Source of the DNA: Mytilus edulis
Taxonomy: Eukaryota; Mollusca; Bivalvia; Mytilida; Mytilidae
Direction: 5' to 3'
NCBI RefSeq assembly: GCF_963676685.1
Contig: NC_092345.1
Coordinates: 85,439,592 to 85,503,591 of the forward strand
Length of the DNA: 64,000 nucleotides
A program made the position numbers and the translations under genes. The notes beneath the pieces were generated by a model that was not told the DNA's origin, searched no databases, and saw only the letters and a program-made list of their open reading frames with translations. Shown piece after piece: positions 1-10,446 of this stretch. Numbering within the stretch: position 1 is the first letter of the stretch; every line of letters starts with the position of its first letter.

Positions 1-181
1 TGCATATCTATTAAATAGTACATCAAAACATGTTGGGTTGCAAGATACATATTAAGATTGTTGTTGAATGTGAATATGTTTACAAGTTAGCCTAGTATAT
101 TCAGTTTAGACTTTTAACATATTGACCTTTACAAGTCATGTGATTGAAAATTCGGAGAAATCAAATCAAATAATGAAACTA

Positions 182-780
182 CTGTGAAAGTACTTTTATT
201 CGTGGGGTACCAATTTTCGTGGTTTTCGTGGATAACTTTATCCACGAATTTAAGTGTCCAATGTAATAAAAACAACAATTATCCAAATCAAGACATGGAA
301 AGATCCCCTTCAGTAGGTTTGACTACTGATATGATCTAGAAAATACATTATTGATATGCTAGTATGATAAAGTGTTCATTTTATATCCTCATAGTTCTCA
401 TACATATGGGAAATAATAATTTCATGCCGAGCTTGATTTTGATGAAGAATTATTTGACAATATTCAAGATACGTTTATAATGTAGCATTTGTTTATGTTA
501 CTGTTTTCTTTAGGTGACATGTTTATGGCCTTTGATGGTCTTTAATCTGTTGATCCCTTTATAATGAGTTAATTAGTGTTATTACTACGATTTACACGGG
601 TCAATGTTTACTTTGCAATTTCCTGCAATCCAGACTATTTGTATTGTTCTTTTCTAAAAGCTTTAATTTTTCAATTTTTTTTTTAGAAAACTAAAATCCA
701 CGAAAATTAAAAACCCACCAACATGTAAATATGGCTCAAACCACAAAAATTGGTACCCACGAATTTAAGTACTTCCACAG
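182..780. mobile_element. MITE, Tc1/mariner-like ends, copy 1
   Basis: The two ends are inverted copies: the left reads CTGTGAAAGTACTT then TTCGTGGGGTACCAATTT, and the right reads back as CTGTGGAAGTACTT then ATTCGTGGGTACCAATTT. TA dinucleotides flank both ends (180-181 and 781-782), the duplication expected of Tc1/mariner-type transposition. The 599-bp body has no coding capacity. Shorter relatives sharing the CTGTGGATTC / TTCGTGG..TACCAA end occur at 1692-1921, 16028-16233 and about 44456-44656. Confidence 0.75.
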
Positions 781-1037
781 TATACAAATCATGTTAATAA
801 TAATGGCTGTTTTATCTATAGCTCCTTTGACTAGTATAAATCTTTAAAAATTAAAGATTAAGAAATAAGTACTTCTCTTACATTACTTATTTTTCAGTGA
901 ATATTTATCTGTGACAATAAAATGGCTGTTGTGGTAAAAAAAACTGTGCCTCCATTTGTACAAGTCTGATTGTAAATTGAAAATTTTTACTAAAAGAGAT
1001 TAAATTTCAGAGCAACTATTTTATCAATTGATTGAAA

Positions 1038-1559
1038 GGTAAACGGACAGAAAGTCACAGGACAAAAAGTCACAGGACATAAAGTCACAAATTTGGTAGG
1101 ACAAAAAGTCACAGGACAAAAAGTCACAAATAATTTGTTGACAATTGTTTGAATATATAAGAGAAATATCTTGAAATATTTACTTTTTAATACATATATT
1201 CATATTAAAGTTTAGGAAATGTGTCATTATACTTGAAAAATCAAGATTTATTTAATTTTAATCATGAAAAAGATATATTTCTTGGCACCATGAAGCCATT
1301 TAAGTGCCAAGCCATTTTGACATTTTGTTTTTTTAACAATTATTTGATCATCTTTGATATTTTTTGGATAAATTTTGTTAACAAAGTTGGTTTATATACA
1401 ATTGTTCAAGAAAAATACAAAAATATTTTTCTAGAAATAAGCAGTTTTTATTCAAAAAAAATAATCAGAAAAAATGAATTGTGACTTTTTGTCCTGTGAC
1501 TTTTTGTCCGTGACTTTTTGTCTGTGACTTTTTGTCCTGTGACTTTCTGTCCTACATTC
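1038..1559. mobile_element. Foldback (FB/TU-like) element, 15-bp subrepeats
   Basis: Both ends are arrays of a 15-bp unit, GGACAAAAAGTCACA, in inverted orientation: about five units on the left (1045-1130) and five on the right (1484-1553). The outer edges read GGTAAACGGACAG on the left and, reversed, GAATGTAGGACAG on the right. The flanking GATTGAAA at 1030-1037 recurs at 1560-1567, giving an 8-bp target duplication. The AT-rich centre has no recognisable gene. Terminal inverted repeats made of short tandem units are the hallmark of Drosophila FB and sea urchin TU elements; kinship with those is inference from architecture only. Confidence 0.75.
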
Positions 1560-1691
1560 GATTGAAATTCTAGTAACTATTGTCCAAGTTCTTTAACAAT
1601 TGGATATACAATTATTTTTCACATGTGATTAGTAATATTTTTTTATGAAGATTTATAAAACTATAATGGACTTCACTGTGTATTAATGATA

Positions 1692-1921
1692 CTATGGTAT
1701 CATTATTATTCGTTGGATACCATATTTGTGGGTTTTGTGGATACAGGTGAATCATGAATTTAAATGGTCAACGAAAACAAATTTCTATAATAATAAAGTT
1801 GTATCCAGACTTTGGCAGAACCACGAAATCAAATATCCCTGAAAATATAGGTTTCCAAATATCCCTGAAAATATATGTTTCCAAAATCCATGAAAATTGT
1901 TACCAACGAGACAATCCACAG
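1692..1921. mobile_element. MITE, Tc1/mariner-like ends, copy 2
   Basis: A 230-bp member of the same family as 182-780. It begins CTATGGTATCATTATTATTC, ends in CAATCCACAG, and is flanked by TA on each side. A short internal duplication (AAATATCCCTGAAAATATA, twice near 1828-1880) sits in the right half. There is no coding capacity. Confidence 0.65.
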
Positions 1922-2372
1922 TAGAACAGGTATCAATTTTTGAGGTTCAACAAAAATAATCTTATTTTAGGAAACTTTATTCAGATTTTCAACATTAGCT
2001 CCTATCAAAATAAATAAAAAATAGTATTTGCTTAGCCTTAAGTATTGAAATTGGTGTTTCCTATATCTGAAAAATGGGTATACCACAAACATTAAGGAAT
2101 CCACAATTTATTTGTGTTGTCTCTATAAGTATAAGTCTATTTTTTTTGTCGCAAATCAATGTTGAACCTACTCTTAATAAATGCAACAATCAATGCTTTC
2201 TTCCTTTGTGTTACATTCAAAATCTGCATAAAATAACTACACAACTAATTATGCATTAGTAAAGGAATAATGAATATTTCATTGAAATAGTCTAATAGAA
2301 GGAACATTGTTATCAACATTACCAATGACTTTATTAACATGGCTATAACAACAAAATATGTGTTTAATATAC
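1922..2372. other. No gene recognised
   Basis: AT-rich sequence downstream of the last visible NUBP1 exon. The missing C-terminal exon of NUBP1 (about 40 residues in the family) was looked for on the minus strand here and in 1-1921 and was not recognised. It is either very divergent or beyond the left edge. Confidence 0.5.
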
Positions 2373-5300
2373 CGTGTCTATAGGTATCCTGGCTAATATA
2401 GGTATCTTTTGTTCCTCAGAAAGTTTCTCTATCTCATCCTCTGGAAATATGTTTGTCACTTCCTGCAAGAACCAAAATATGAATAATTACTTACATAAAT
2501 ATTACTATTTTGCTTTATTGTTATTTTATGTTCTTTAAAAAAATAAACTGTACAACACCTTGTACGTTGTGTCAAAGTATTGAGTTGGAGATGAACTTAC
2601 AGTTAGATATAAATGTCACATTGATCAAATGTGGCGCGTTACGTTTGCCCGGATTGGTCCTATATTTGAGCGTAAAAAATCCACATTTGCATGGAAAAAC
2701 GCTTTACCTTTGCAAGAAATTTACCTGTTGAAAAGTTACTACATTTGCGCTGTTTTGAACAAAAACATTTAAAAACAAAATCCATAACTTTTAATAAAAA
2801 AAATACTTAATATTGTTAAAATGATCTAAAATTAATTTGAACAAATTTACTAAATAAAATGCTCCTGTAAATAAAAATTGCATGTGCCATAGTCTTTTCC
2901 TAGCCATTACAACAAACAGATTTATTCAACTCATCCTGCTATCTACACTTTCCTGGAGATTATTCTACAAGTTCAGCGACAACTTACATTGAAATTTGCG
3001 ATAACCAAGCCCTTGTAAAACGTACAGAAAAAGAGTTCACCGTTCAACAATTTCTTACTGAATTTCAAACTTGACATTTCCCGTCAATGCTATCTCAAAT
3101 CGCTAGGATACAAATACCAGGCAAGGACTGATCTATAGATGAATTCCATATAGATATCATCCTTATGTATACTGCGTTTTATTGAAATGACTATATACTT
3201 TGAATGTTCTCTTCCATGATAGTCTCTATTTCCATTAATAAATGTAGTGCTTTTAAATGTTTATATAAACAAATAAAGACTTGTCTTATATACGTTAATC
3301 ATTCAATATATGAAGTAAAAAGATGTGGTATGATTGCAAATATATGTTCAAAACAATAATCGAAAAACAAATCACAGGTAAAAAAAACTCAGGTAAACTA
3401 CAGGTAAATTCGTGCAAACGTAATACCATTTCTCCGTGCAAATGTAATGCATGTCATTTTAAAATCTGCACAAATGTCACCCATCAAATGCAATGAAAAG
3501 AACATAAAAACTGACATGCATGTTATTTAAACAACAGTCATGTTTATAGAATTTCAGGAAAACAGGGAACAAATATGAAGCAAGACAACCATAGTATTAT
3601 TATGACAAATAACTAAGATATTTTAAAGTTTAGAGATGGACAATAGCAACAAGTGATGGGATTTAGTTTAAACTTCTAGCCAGCTGAGATCCAGAAACAA
3701 GTAGCTTACATCACAAAAAGGACACATAAATGTGCTCATATTAACAACCAATCCTAAGATCTTCACACCCATCTTCCTACAGAAGTTAACCTCTCTCCTA
3801 ACTGTTGCTATGGAGACACCTTGAGATGTTGTAACTATAATGGCTCCATCAGGTTTCACATTTTTCAAAACTTTGATAGCTGTAAGATGTTCATCACTTG
3901 TACCTGGAGGAGTATCTGAAAAAGTTAACTACAAATGTATTTTCATAAATTTTTAGACTTATTGAGAATACTATGTTAAAAAGAATTTCAATTTTATAAT
4001 ATTATTGAGGAAAAAAAAAAAAAAAATTGTTCAGTGTCCAAACTTTTTTTTATAAATACACGTTTAGGTTTTTCTCTTTTCAAGTGTGTCAGAGTTTGAA
4101 ATAAATTTTGTTTTCATTCTTTTCAAGCTTTGAGAACAAATCCTAACAAAGTTTTGTATAGCTAAACTTTGATGAACAAAATAAAAATTAAAACTCACCA
4201 CATATTAAATAATCAAGTTTTCCCCAAAATGTGTCCTTGAAAAATCTCTTTATTAAACCTGAAGATATGAAAAAAAATATATAAATACATTTTGAAAACT
4301 CATTTAAAAGAAACAGCAACATATTTTCAAATCTTTGATATTTATGGAAACCTATTCATTTTTTACTTCTCAGGCTAATACCTAGTACAGATAAGAAGAT
4401 ACTTATTTGAGTAATTATCACATAGATTTCAGACCACCAAAAGTGTAAGGTAGATAATGGTCTATATTTAAAATCCAATGGTTGGAAAAACCATTGGATT
4501 ATATCATTTTTATTAATACATTTTCTATTTGTTTAAACACAAAATTTTCCCATGTTTTTCTGAATTCTCTTCTTCTTTTAGCTAAATATAAATACTGATA
4601 AACTGTACACTAAAATAAATTGCAATACATAGGATAAGGTCTACTCATATGTAGCCAATGATGATTTAGACCTTTTAAAGTAAACAATTCTGCTAAAAGA
4701 CTTTCATAAATAATAAAAGATTGAATCACGTACATAAATATTTTAATCCCAATCTTCCAAATTAATTTCAGTTTAAACCATCCTATTCCTTTTTTAAAAG
4801 AGTATCTTCTAAAACATTCTGTCAGTATAATTTGAGCTGTTATGTATTCAACAATCCAACAAATAACATCACTACCCTGTTATATGCATAAAAGTTAACT
4901 CACCATTAACCAGGATACATTTTGAAGCATGCAAACACACCTGTTTTTCTTGGTCCTCTAAACACAACAGAATCCCTGTCAGATTTTAACATAGCACCAA
5001 CTGACATCACTTTTATACCATTATGTGGTGATCTGGAATGTAAAAATTTATATTCTCTAGAACTAAATTGTCCTGACACATTTATGGCACTAGCTTCCCA
5101 TTAGGGACAATAACATCCCTCCTGGAACATTTGATCCACCATTGAATAACACCAACTATGTCTTTTACTCATCTTTTTAAAGCTAATTTTTGTCATGTGT
5201 TGGTCATTGTTTACGCTTGTGTATTGCTTTAATTGGTTCATGGTATAGATTTGTTGTGTTGATTTTCTTTTTTAAAGACCACAAAGCAAAAAGTGCTGAT

Positions 5301-6963
5301 TTAAAGTATTATTTTATAGATTAATATGCCAACTTATATAGTAAAATTATGCATGCTAAATTAGAATGCAATAAATACATACAATAGAGTTTTCCATCCA
5401 TATTCTGTGTTGACTACAACCTGTTCCTCTACTGAAAGAAGTTTAGGAATACTTGGTCCACAGATATCCAAGTCTACTACACCTACTTTGCAAGACTGAG
5501 AGGCCAATACTTGAGCTAACATACATCCAACTGTTGATTTACCTACTCCTGAAAAATATCATGGGAGAACACTTCTGAATAAAAAAGTTAAACAAATGTT
5601 ATTTTCAAGACATTTAAAAGGTATATCTTAAATTATCTATGCAAATGGGTCAGAGACATCTAACTTTGACAGGTGTGACAGTATCAGTCAAGATGAAATT
5701 ACTATATTTAAATTTAAACAAATAGTTTCTTTAATAAGCAATTAGACAAGGTAGCAATGAAGGTTAAGCTGTCCCTTTGTCTTCTTGTGAGATCTTAAAA
5801 CATTGTTATGATAGCTGAAGACTATTCATATTCATTAAAAGTTTGTTTTATGCCAATGTTTATTTAGCTTCAGAGTAATTATCTATATATTCCTGTACAA
5901 TATATAACAATGTTTTTATAGTCAAATTTGGATTTTTTTCTGTTTACTAGATGATAAAATTACTAAAGTAATTAAACTGCATCAGCAGGGTGGAATAAAA
6001 ATAGGTTTATTGTTTTAAACCATTAAACTGCAAGAATTGGTAATGGAATGCTGTTTCTAGCTAGTTGTGTATTTGCATACAAACAAAATCTTTTGAATTA
6101 CCTCCCTTTCCTGACATTACCAGTATTTTGTGTTTAATTGGATTCATCCTTATATCAATCATTTCTTGGTCTGGGTCAACTCTTCCTGAAAAATAAAGGT
6201 GAAATATATAAGGTTACAAGTCAGTTAGTCTGTAACTTCTGTCAAAGTTTAGAGAAGTCCTGACAAGATTGTTTTATAATAAACAAAATGATAATACTAA
6301 TTAAATCACTTATTATATACGGCCAATATTTTTACAAATTAATTTCAACAAGCATTCTGAGAGTATTGCATGGTAATACATAGTTCTGTACTGGTTGAAA
6401 ATTCATTGTTTTGAAACAAAATGAAAGTTTGATCTATATCTTTTCATGGTGTAAACTATAAAAAAAAATATCAAATCATTATTATCAAATGTGATGAAAA
6501 AAAGTGTAAAAAAAACGGTTATCAGTAAAAATTTCTAAGTCTGAGGATCATAAGAAATAATCATCCAAACAGATTGAAATTTGAGCTTTAGCTGTAAATT
6601 GTTATGGTAAAAGTATATACCAAATATTAAAATCAATATCTTAAAGCAGAAAATGAGTTTATTTGAAATTGTTCCAAAGAAAAGCCTGAAATTGTTAGAC
6701 AAAACATAAATCTATTTATAGTTCACATAAGGTCAAACAATACTTCTTTTGAATGGAGCTGCAATACACATTCTTAGGTCACTGAAAATCAAACAACAAA
6801 CTACTTAAAATGTTTTCTTCTGTGTGTACATGTATTTTACACATGAATACATATATATTCCTTAATCTAGGTGTGTTTTATTAAAAGCAAAAATTAAACC
6901 TTGCGACTGGCACAAAGCTTGTCCCGGGCATCCTTCACAGACGCTTGCTCTTCCTGCCAAATC
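2373..6963 (-). CDS. NUBP1: Cytosolic Fe-S assembly P-loop ATPase, NUBP1 homologue (partial)
   Basis: NUBP1 (yeast Nbp35) is a cytosolic scaffold that, with NUBP2, assembles 4Fe-4S clusters for cytosolic and nuclear proteins. Exons in transcript order: 6963-6900, 6185-6102, 5548-5383, 5032-4941, 4258-4199, 3915-3710, 2462-2373; all joins keep frame and give 254 residues. Exon 1 visible carries CEGCPGQALC, the C-x2-C-x5-C part of the N-terminal ferredoxin-like motif that separates NUBP1 from NUBP2. The deviant Walker A SGKGGVGKST is split by the second intron. Then come DLDICGPSIPK (switch region), RGPRKTG, DTPPGTSDEHL (Walker B) and the C-terminal cluster motif NMSTFMCPFC. The initiator exon (with the first cysteine) and the final exon (family length about 320) were not found. 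Adjacent to the oppositely oriented LINS1 gene. Confidence 0.93.
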
Positions 6964-7686
6964 CTAGAAATATACAAATTATAGAAGTTCAATACAAAGA
7001 CAAACTCTTTAAACAAAAAGAGTGAGGAAAATGAAATGTCTCAGTCCTGATCATAAATGAAAAATATCTTGGAAGTTTATTTATACATGACTTGTATATT
7101 TTTAACATAATCCATATCATATGGATAGGGACATATATTAGCTTATAATTCACGCATGTCATGGAGCTAGTTGTTATTGGCTTTGAAGTAGTTGTCACTA
7201 ACTGCAAGTTCTGTCAGAACTGTACTTAAAGTGTCTTTTTGTTGAAGGGATGTCTAAATACCCAGTCTGTTTTTCTTAGATGTTTTTCTTTGTTATCATT
7301 CTGATGGGTTAAGCCCTTTTTATAGTTCGTTTTCATGTTGTACTGTAATACCACTGTCCAGGGTTAGAGGGAGGTTTTGACGCTAGCAAACTTGTTAAAA
7401 CAACTTTTGTTTCCTTCACAATATTATGGTGCCGTGACCAGGATTATAATACTATGAAGGAAACAAGAGTTTCAGATGTATATAATTACATTTGCCATAT
7501 TGAAGTATAGAGCCACAACTATATAATAGAATGAAATTACAAAAAGTTCCCTAACGACGTCCACATTAAGTCACGGTAAAGTTTGTGTGTTTCTCAACAT
7601 TGATATCTAAACACTAAAACAGCATATATTACAATGCATAAATACATAACAAGCAAGTCACTTTAATGCATGAAAAGCACTACTAA
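6964..7686. other. Upstream of visible NUBP1 exons; nothing recognised
   Basis: This should lie in the intron or promoter region preceding the first visible NUBP1 exon. No initiator exon coding for the conserved Cys-Pro-Gly start of the family was recognised here or further right to 10446. No repeat with clear ends was found. Confidence 0.4.
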
Positions 7687-10051
7687 AGGGTTACACGCCT
7701 TTATTCCGACAGCCCATTAGTCCGACAGACCATTGGTCCGACAACCCTTTAGTCCGACAACCCAATAGTCCGACAACCCATTGCTTCGACAGTCCAATAC
7801 TCCGACAACCCATAAGTCCGACAGTTTTCAGGGTATCAGGGTAAAATATAATTTGTCTGTATTATTACCTGATTACGTTTAGATATGGAATAACATATTT
7901 TAAGAAATAACTCCGTATTTATAACATAAGGCTAAGGTAGTTCGAAAACTTTCTATATACTCAATTCGAAATCTGTACATAGAAATGAATATAACAGAAA
8001 AGAATATTTCATTTTCCAAATTAAAAGATCTTTTAAAGAGCATATAAACCATGAACAACCATTGATGGTACGAGCTACAGATGATACCCCCGCCCAAACA
8101 TTTTGGTAGACAGGAAGTTTTTGAGTTGTGAATCTGAAAAAGCATCACACAATATAACAGACTTATATAAACCTTGAAACCAAATTTCAGAAATCATTGT
8201 CCTGTATTTCCTGAAAAAATGTGACGAAAATTTTCAACTTGACTGTCATGTAATGAGTAACTGTAATGAATTTGAAAACGTATCACACGATATAGCCCAC
8301 TTCAATAAACCTTTCAGAAATCCTTGTAATGTAGTTCATGAAAAAGATGCAATGAAAATATTTATGGGACGGACGGACAGACGAACTGACTGATGGACAG
8401 TTGGATGGATGGACAGACAGAGGTAAAACAGTATACCCCCACTTTTTCGAAGCAGCGGTCTAATGATTGGGTCAGCATTAAGACATTTCAATACTAATAT
8501 GATATAATTATCTTTATAGCACTATAAGCTAGCCTCAGTCACAATCGGAGCCAAGACAAAATAGAAAAAAACAACTCAAACAATGTCATCAAATAACAGT
8601 CAGTATCAAGACATGTATTACATAATTCAAAAGAACTAACAATATAATCATCATAGTAAAGTTTTCTTGTGTTAATTTATCATATTTATCTAACTTTTTA
8701 AAGATCTTGCATGTGCTAGAAATATGGTGAAAGAGTTCCTCCCTCAAATTATTATGAAGTGAGCATTCGATTGAAAAATGACGCTCATCCTCAACTTTAT
8801 CAACTGTACCATGCGATTTTTTGAGTATCTAGCATTTTCAATTCTTAATGTAATGGAAGAGCACCGATTCTGAATTAACATATGAACTACCTTTCAATCA
8901 ATGATATCTAAATATTTCTTCCTTTCTTGAAAACAATCTTTAAATTAAAAAGAAGTGTCAAGATTCCAACAAAACACATGTACTAAGTTTTTAAAATTAG
9001 ACAATTTGACAAAGACACAAGCCGGACAAGAATGTCACACATTGTCTTAGATTTTTTACTAGTTTTTTATTGGCTTTTATACTGCACTTGTTCTATTTGA
9101 GCACTCAAAATGCGTTAACTGTATATTTCTATGACATATACACTCACTGACCTGATATCACTTTTTCTTATGAATATTTAGATATAAGTTGCTGAACTAT
9201 TCATGTCTGTCATATTTGTTTTTCGTAATAAGTTTTGTTGTAAATCATCATTCCTGCATCTCCACCAACCATAAAAGAGACACATTTTTCTTGATTTTAA
9301 AATAAGCTCAGGATATAAAATCAGTATCCCTACAACATACATATTTATTGAGGTTCATCTCACAGACTATGTCTGATCGCGATCGATCGCTATTGGAAGT
9401 GCTGTGTACTGTCTCCATATTTCGTGGATTCACAGTTCCCGCACAAAGAGGGTGGGTAGTGTTATCCAACTCTGATATATTCATTTATGTAGTTAATAGT
9501 GGGGAAACCTCACTCCTCTGATACATGAAAAGGGGGAACTGATGATCTAGTGAAAGAAGGTAGAACAAGACACACATGCAAAAAATAGCAAACTATAACA
9601 GCACAGACTGATAGTGGACACACAAACAACGAAATATAGAGATAAAGTACGAAAGTCGGACGAGGATAAGGACTGAGTAGTTGCTATAAGCATGTGCAGT
9701 GGCGGATCCAAATGGGGGAGGGGTATGGGGGTTGGAACTCCCCCTCCCCTTTTTTTTTTTGGCTGATCAATGCATTTGAATGGGGACATATAGTTGGACC
9801 CCCCCCCCCTTTTTTTTTAAATGGCTGGTGTATCAACTCCAATATACTGAGTCAAACCACAAATATCATAGAGAACGGAGTTGGTCTTTTGAGAGAAAAT
9901 TTACCCATACACATAAGAAAAACACATTGTCGGAATAATGATTGGGTTGTCGGAATAATGGGCTGTCCGAGTAATGGGCTGTCGGAATAATGGGCTGTCA
10001 GAGTAATGGGCTGTTGGAATAATGGTTGTCGGACTAATGGGATGTCACCCT
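7687..10051. mobile_element. Foldback (FB/TU-like) element, 16-bp subrepeats, 2.4 kb
   Basis: The left end (7700-7830) holds eight head-to-tail copies of a 16-bp unit, TCCGACAGCCCATTAG; the right end (9930-10040) holds seven of the same unit inverted. Outer edges are AGGGTTACA on the left and TGTCACCCT on the right. No clear target duplication was found. The interior has no transposase; it carries a GGAC/GGAT simple repeat (8361-8428), a G/C-rich MITE relic (9697-9830) and unclassified sequence. It lies between NUBP1 and LINS1, so it may occupy the shared 5' region of these divergent genes. Confidence 0.7.
9697..9830 (+). mobile_element. MITE relic with CAGTGGCGGATCC end
   Basis: It starts CAGTGGCGGATCC, then has G-run and C-run segments and the core GATCAATGCATTTGAATGGG shared with the copy at 23187-23349. 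The right end is truncated at about AAATGGCTGG. Inserted inside the 7687-10051 foldback element. Confidence 0.6.
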
Positions 10052-10446
10052 ACTTAAGTACACATCTACAGATGTTTAAACAAGGTTCACATGGCATGTG
10101 TCATTTATATAAGCCTATAAATGGAAAACACTAAATTGAACTTTATCTTCAATTTTATCAAATTTGTTGTTTTCAACTGTTCAAAACTCAACAGCAGGTG
10201 AATTTATGAATAAGAAGATTGATTTTATCAGACTGGAAGATCGCAGAATCGACAAATCGCTATGAAGATATATTTTAAAAGGTACGTTATGGTTTGTTCT
10301 AATTATCTTATGATTTTGCAGGTATTCGACACTATCATCAATCCTTTTTTTCTTTCGAGGAACGGGAACCCTAAATGTTATTTCAAACGAAACCCGAATA
10401 ATTTATGTACTAGAAGAAGAAAGCTTAATGTGCTTGTTCATCTCTC

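Noticed and set aside
5160-5380. Possible additional NUBP1 exon between exons at 5383 and 5032
   Set aside because: The two flanking exons already join in phase to give the family sequence with no gap.
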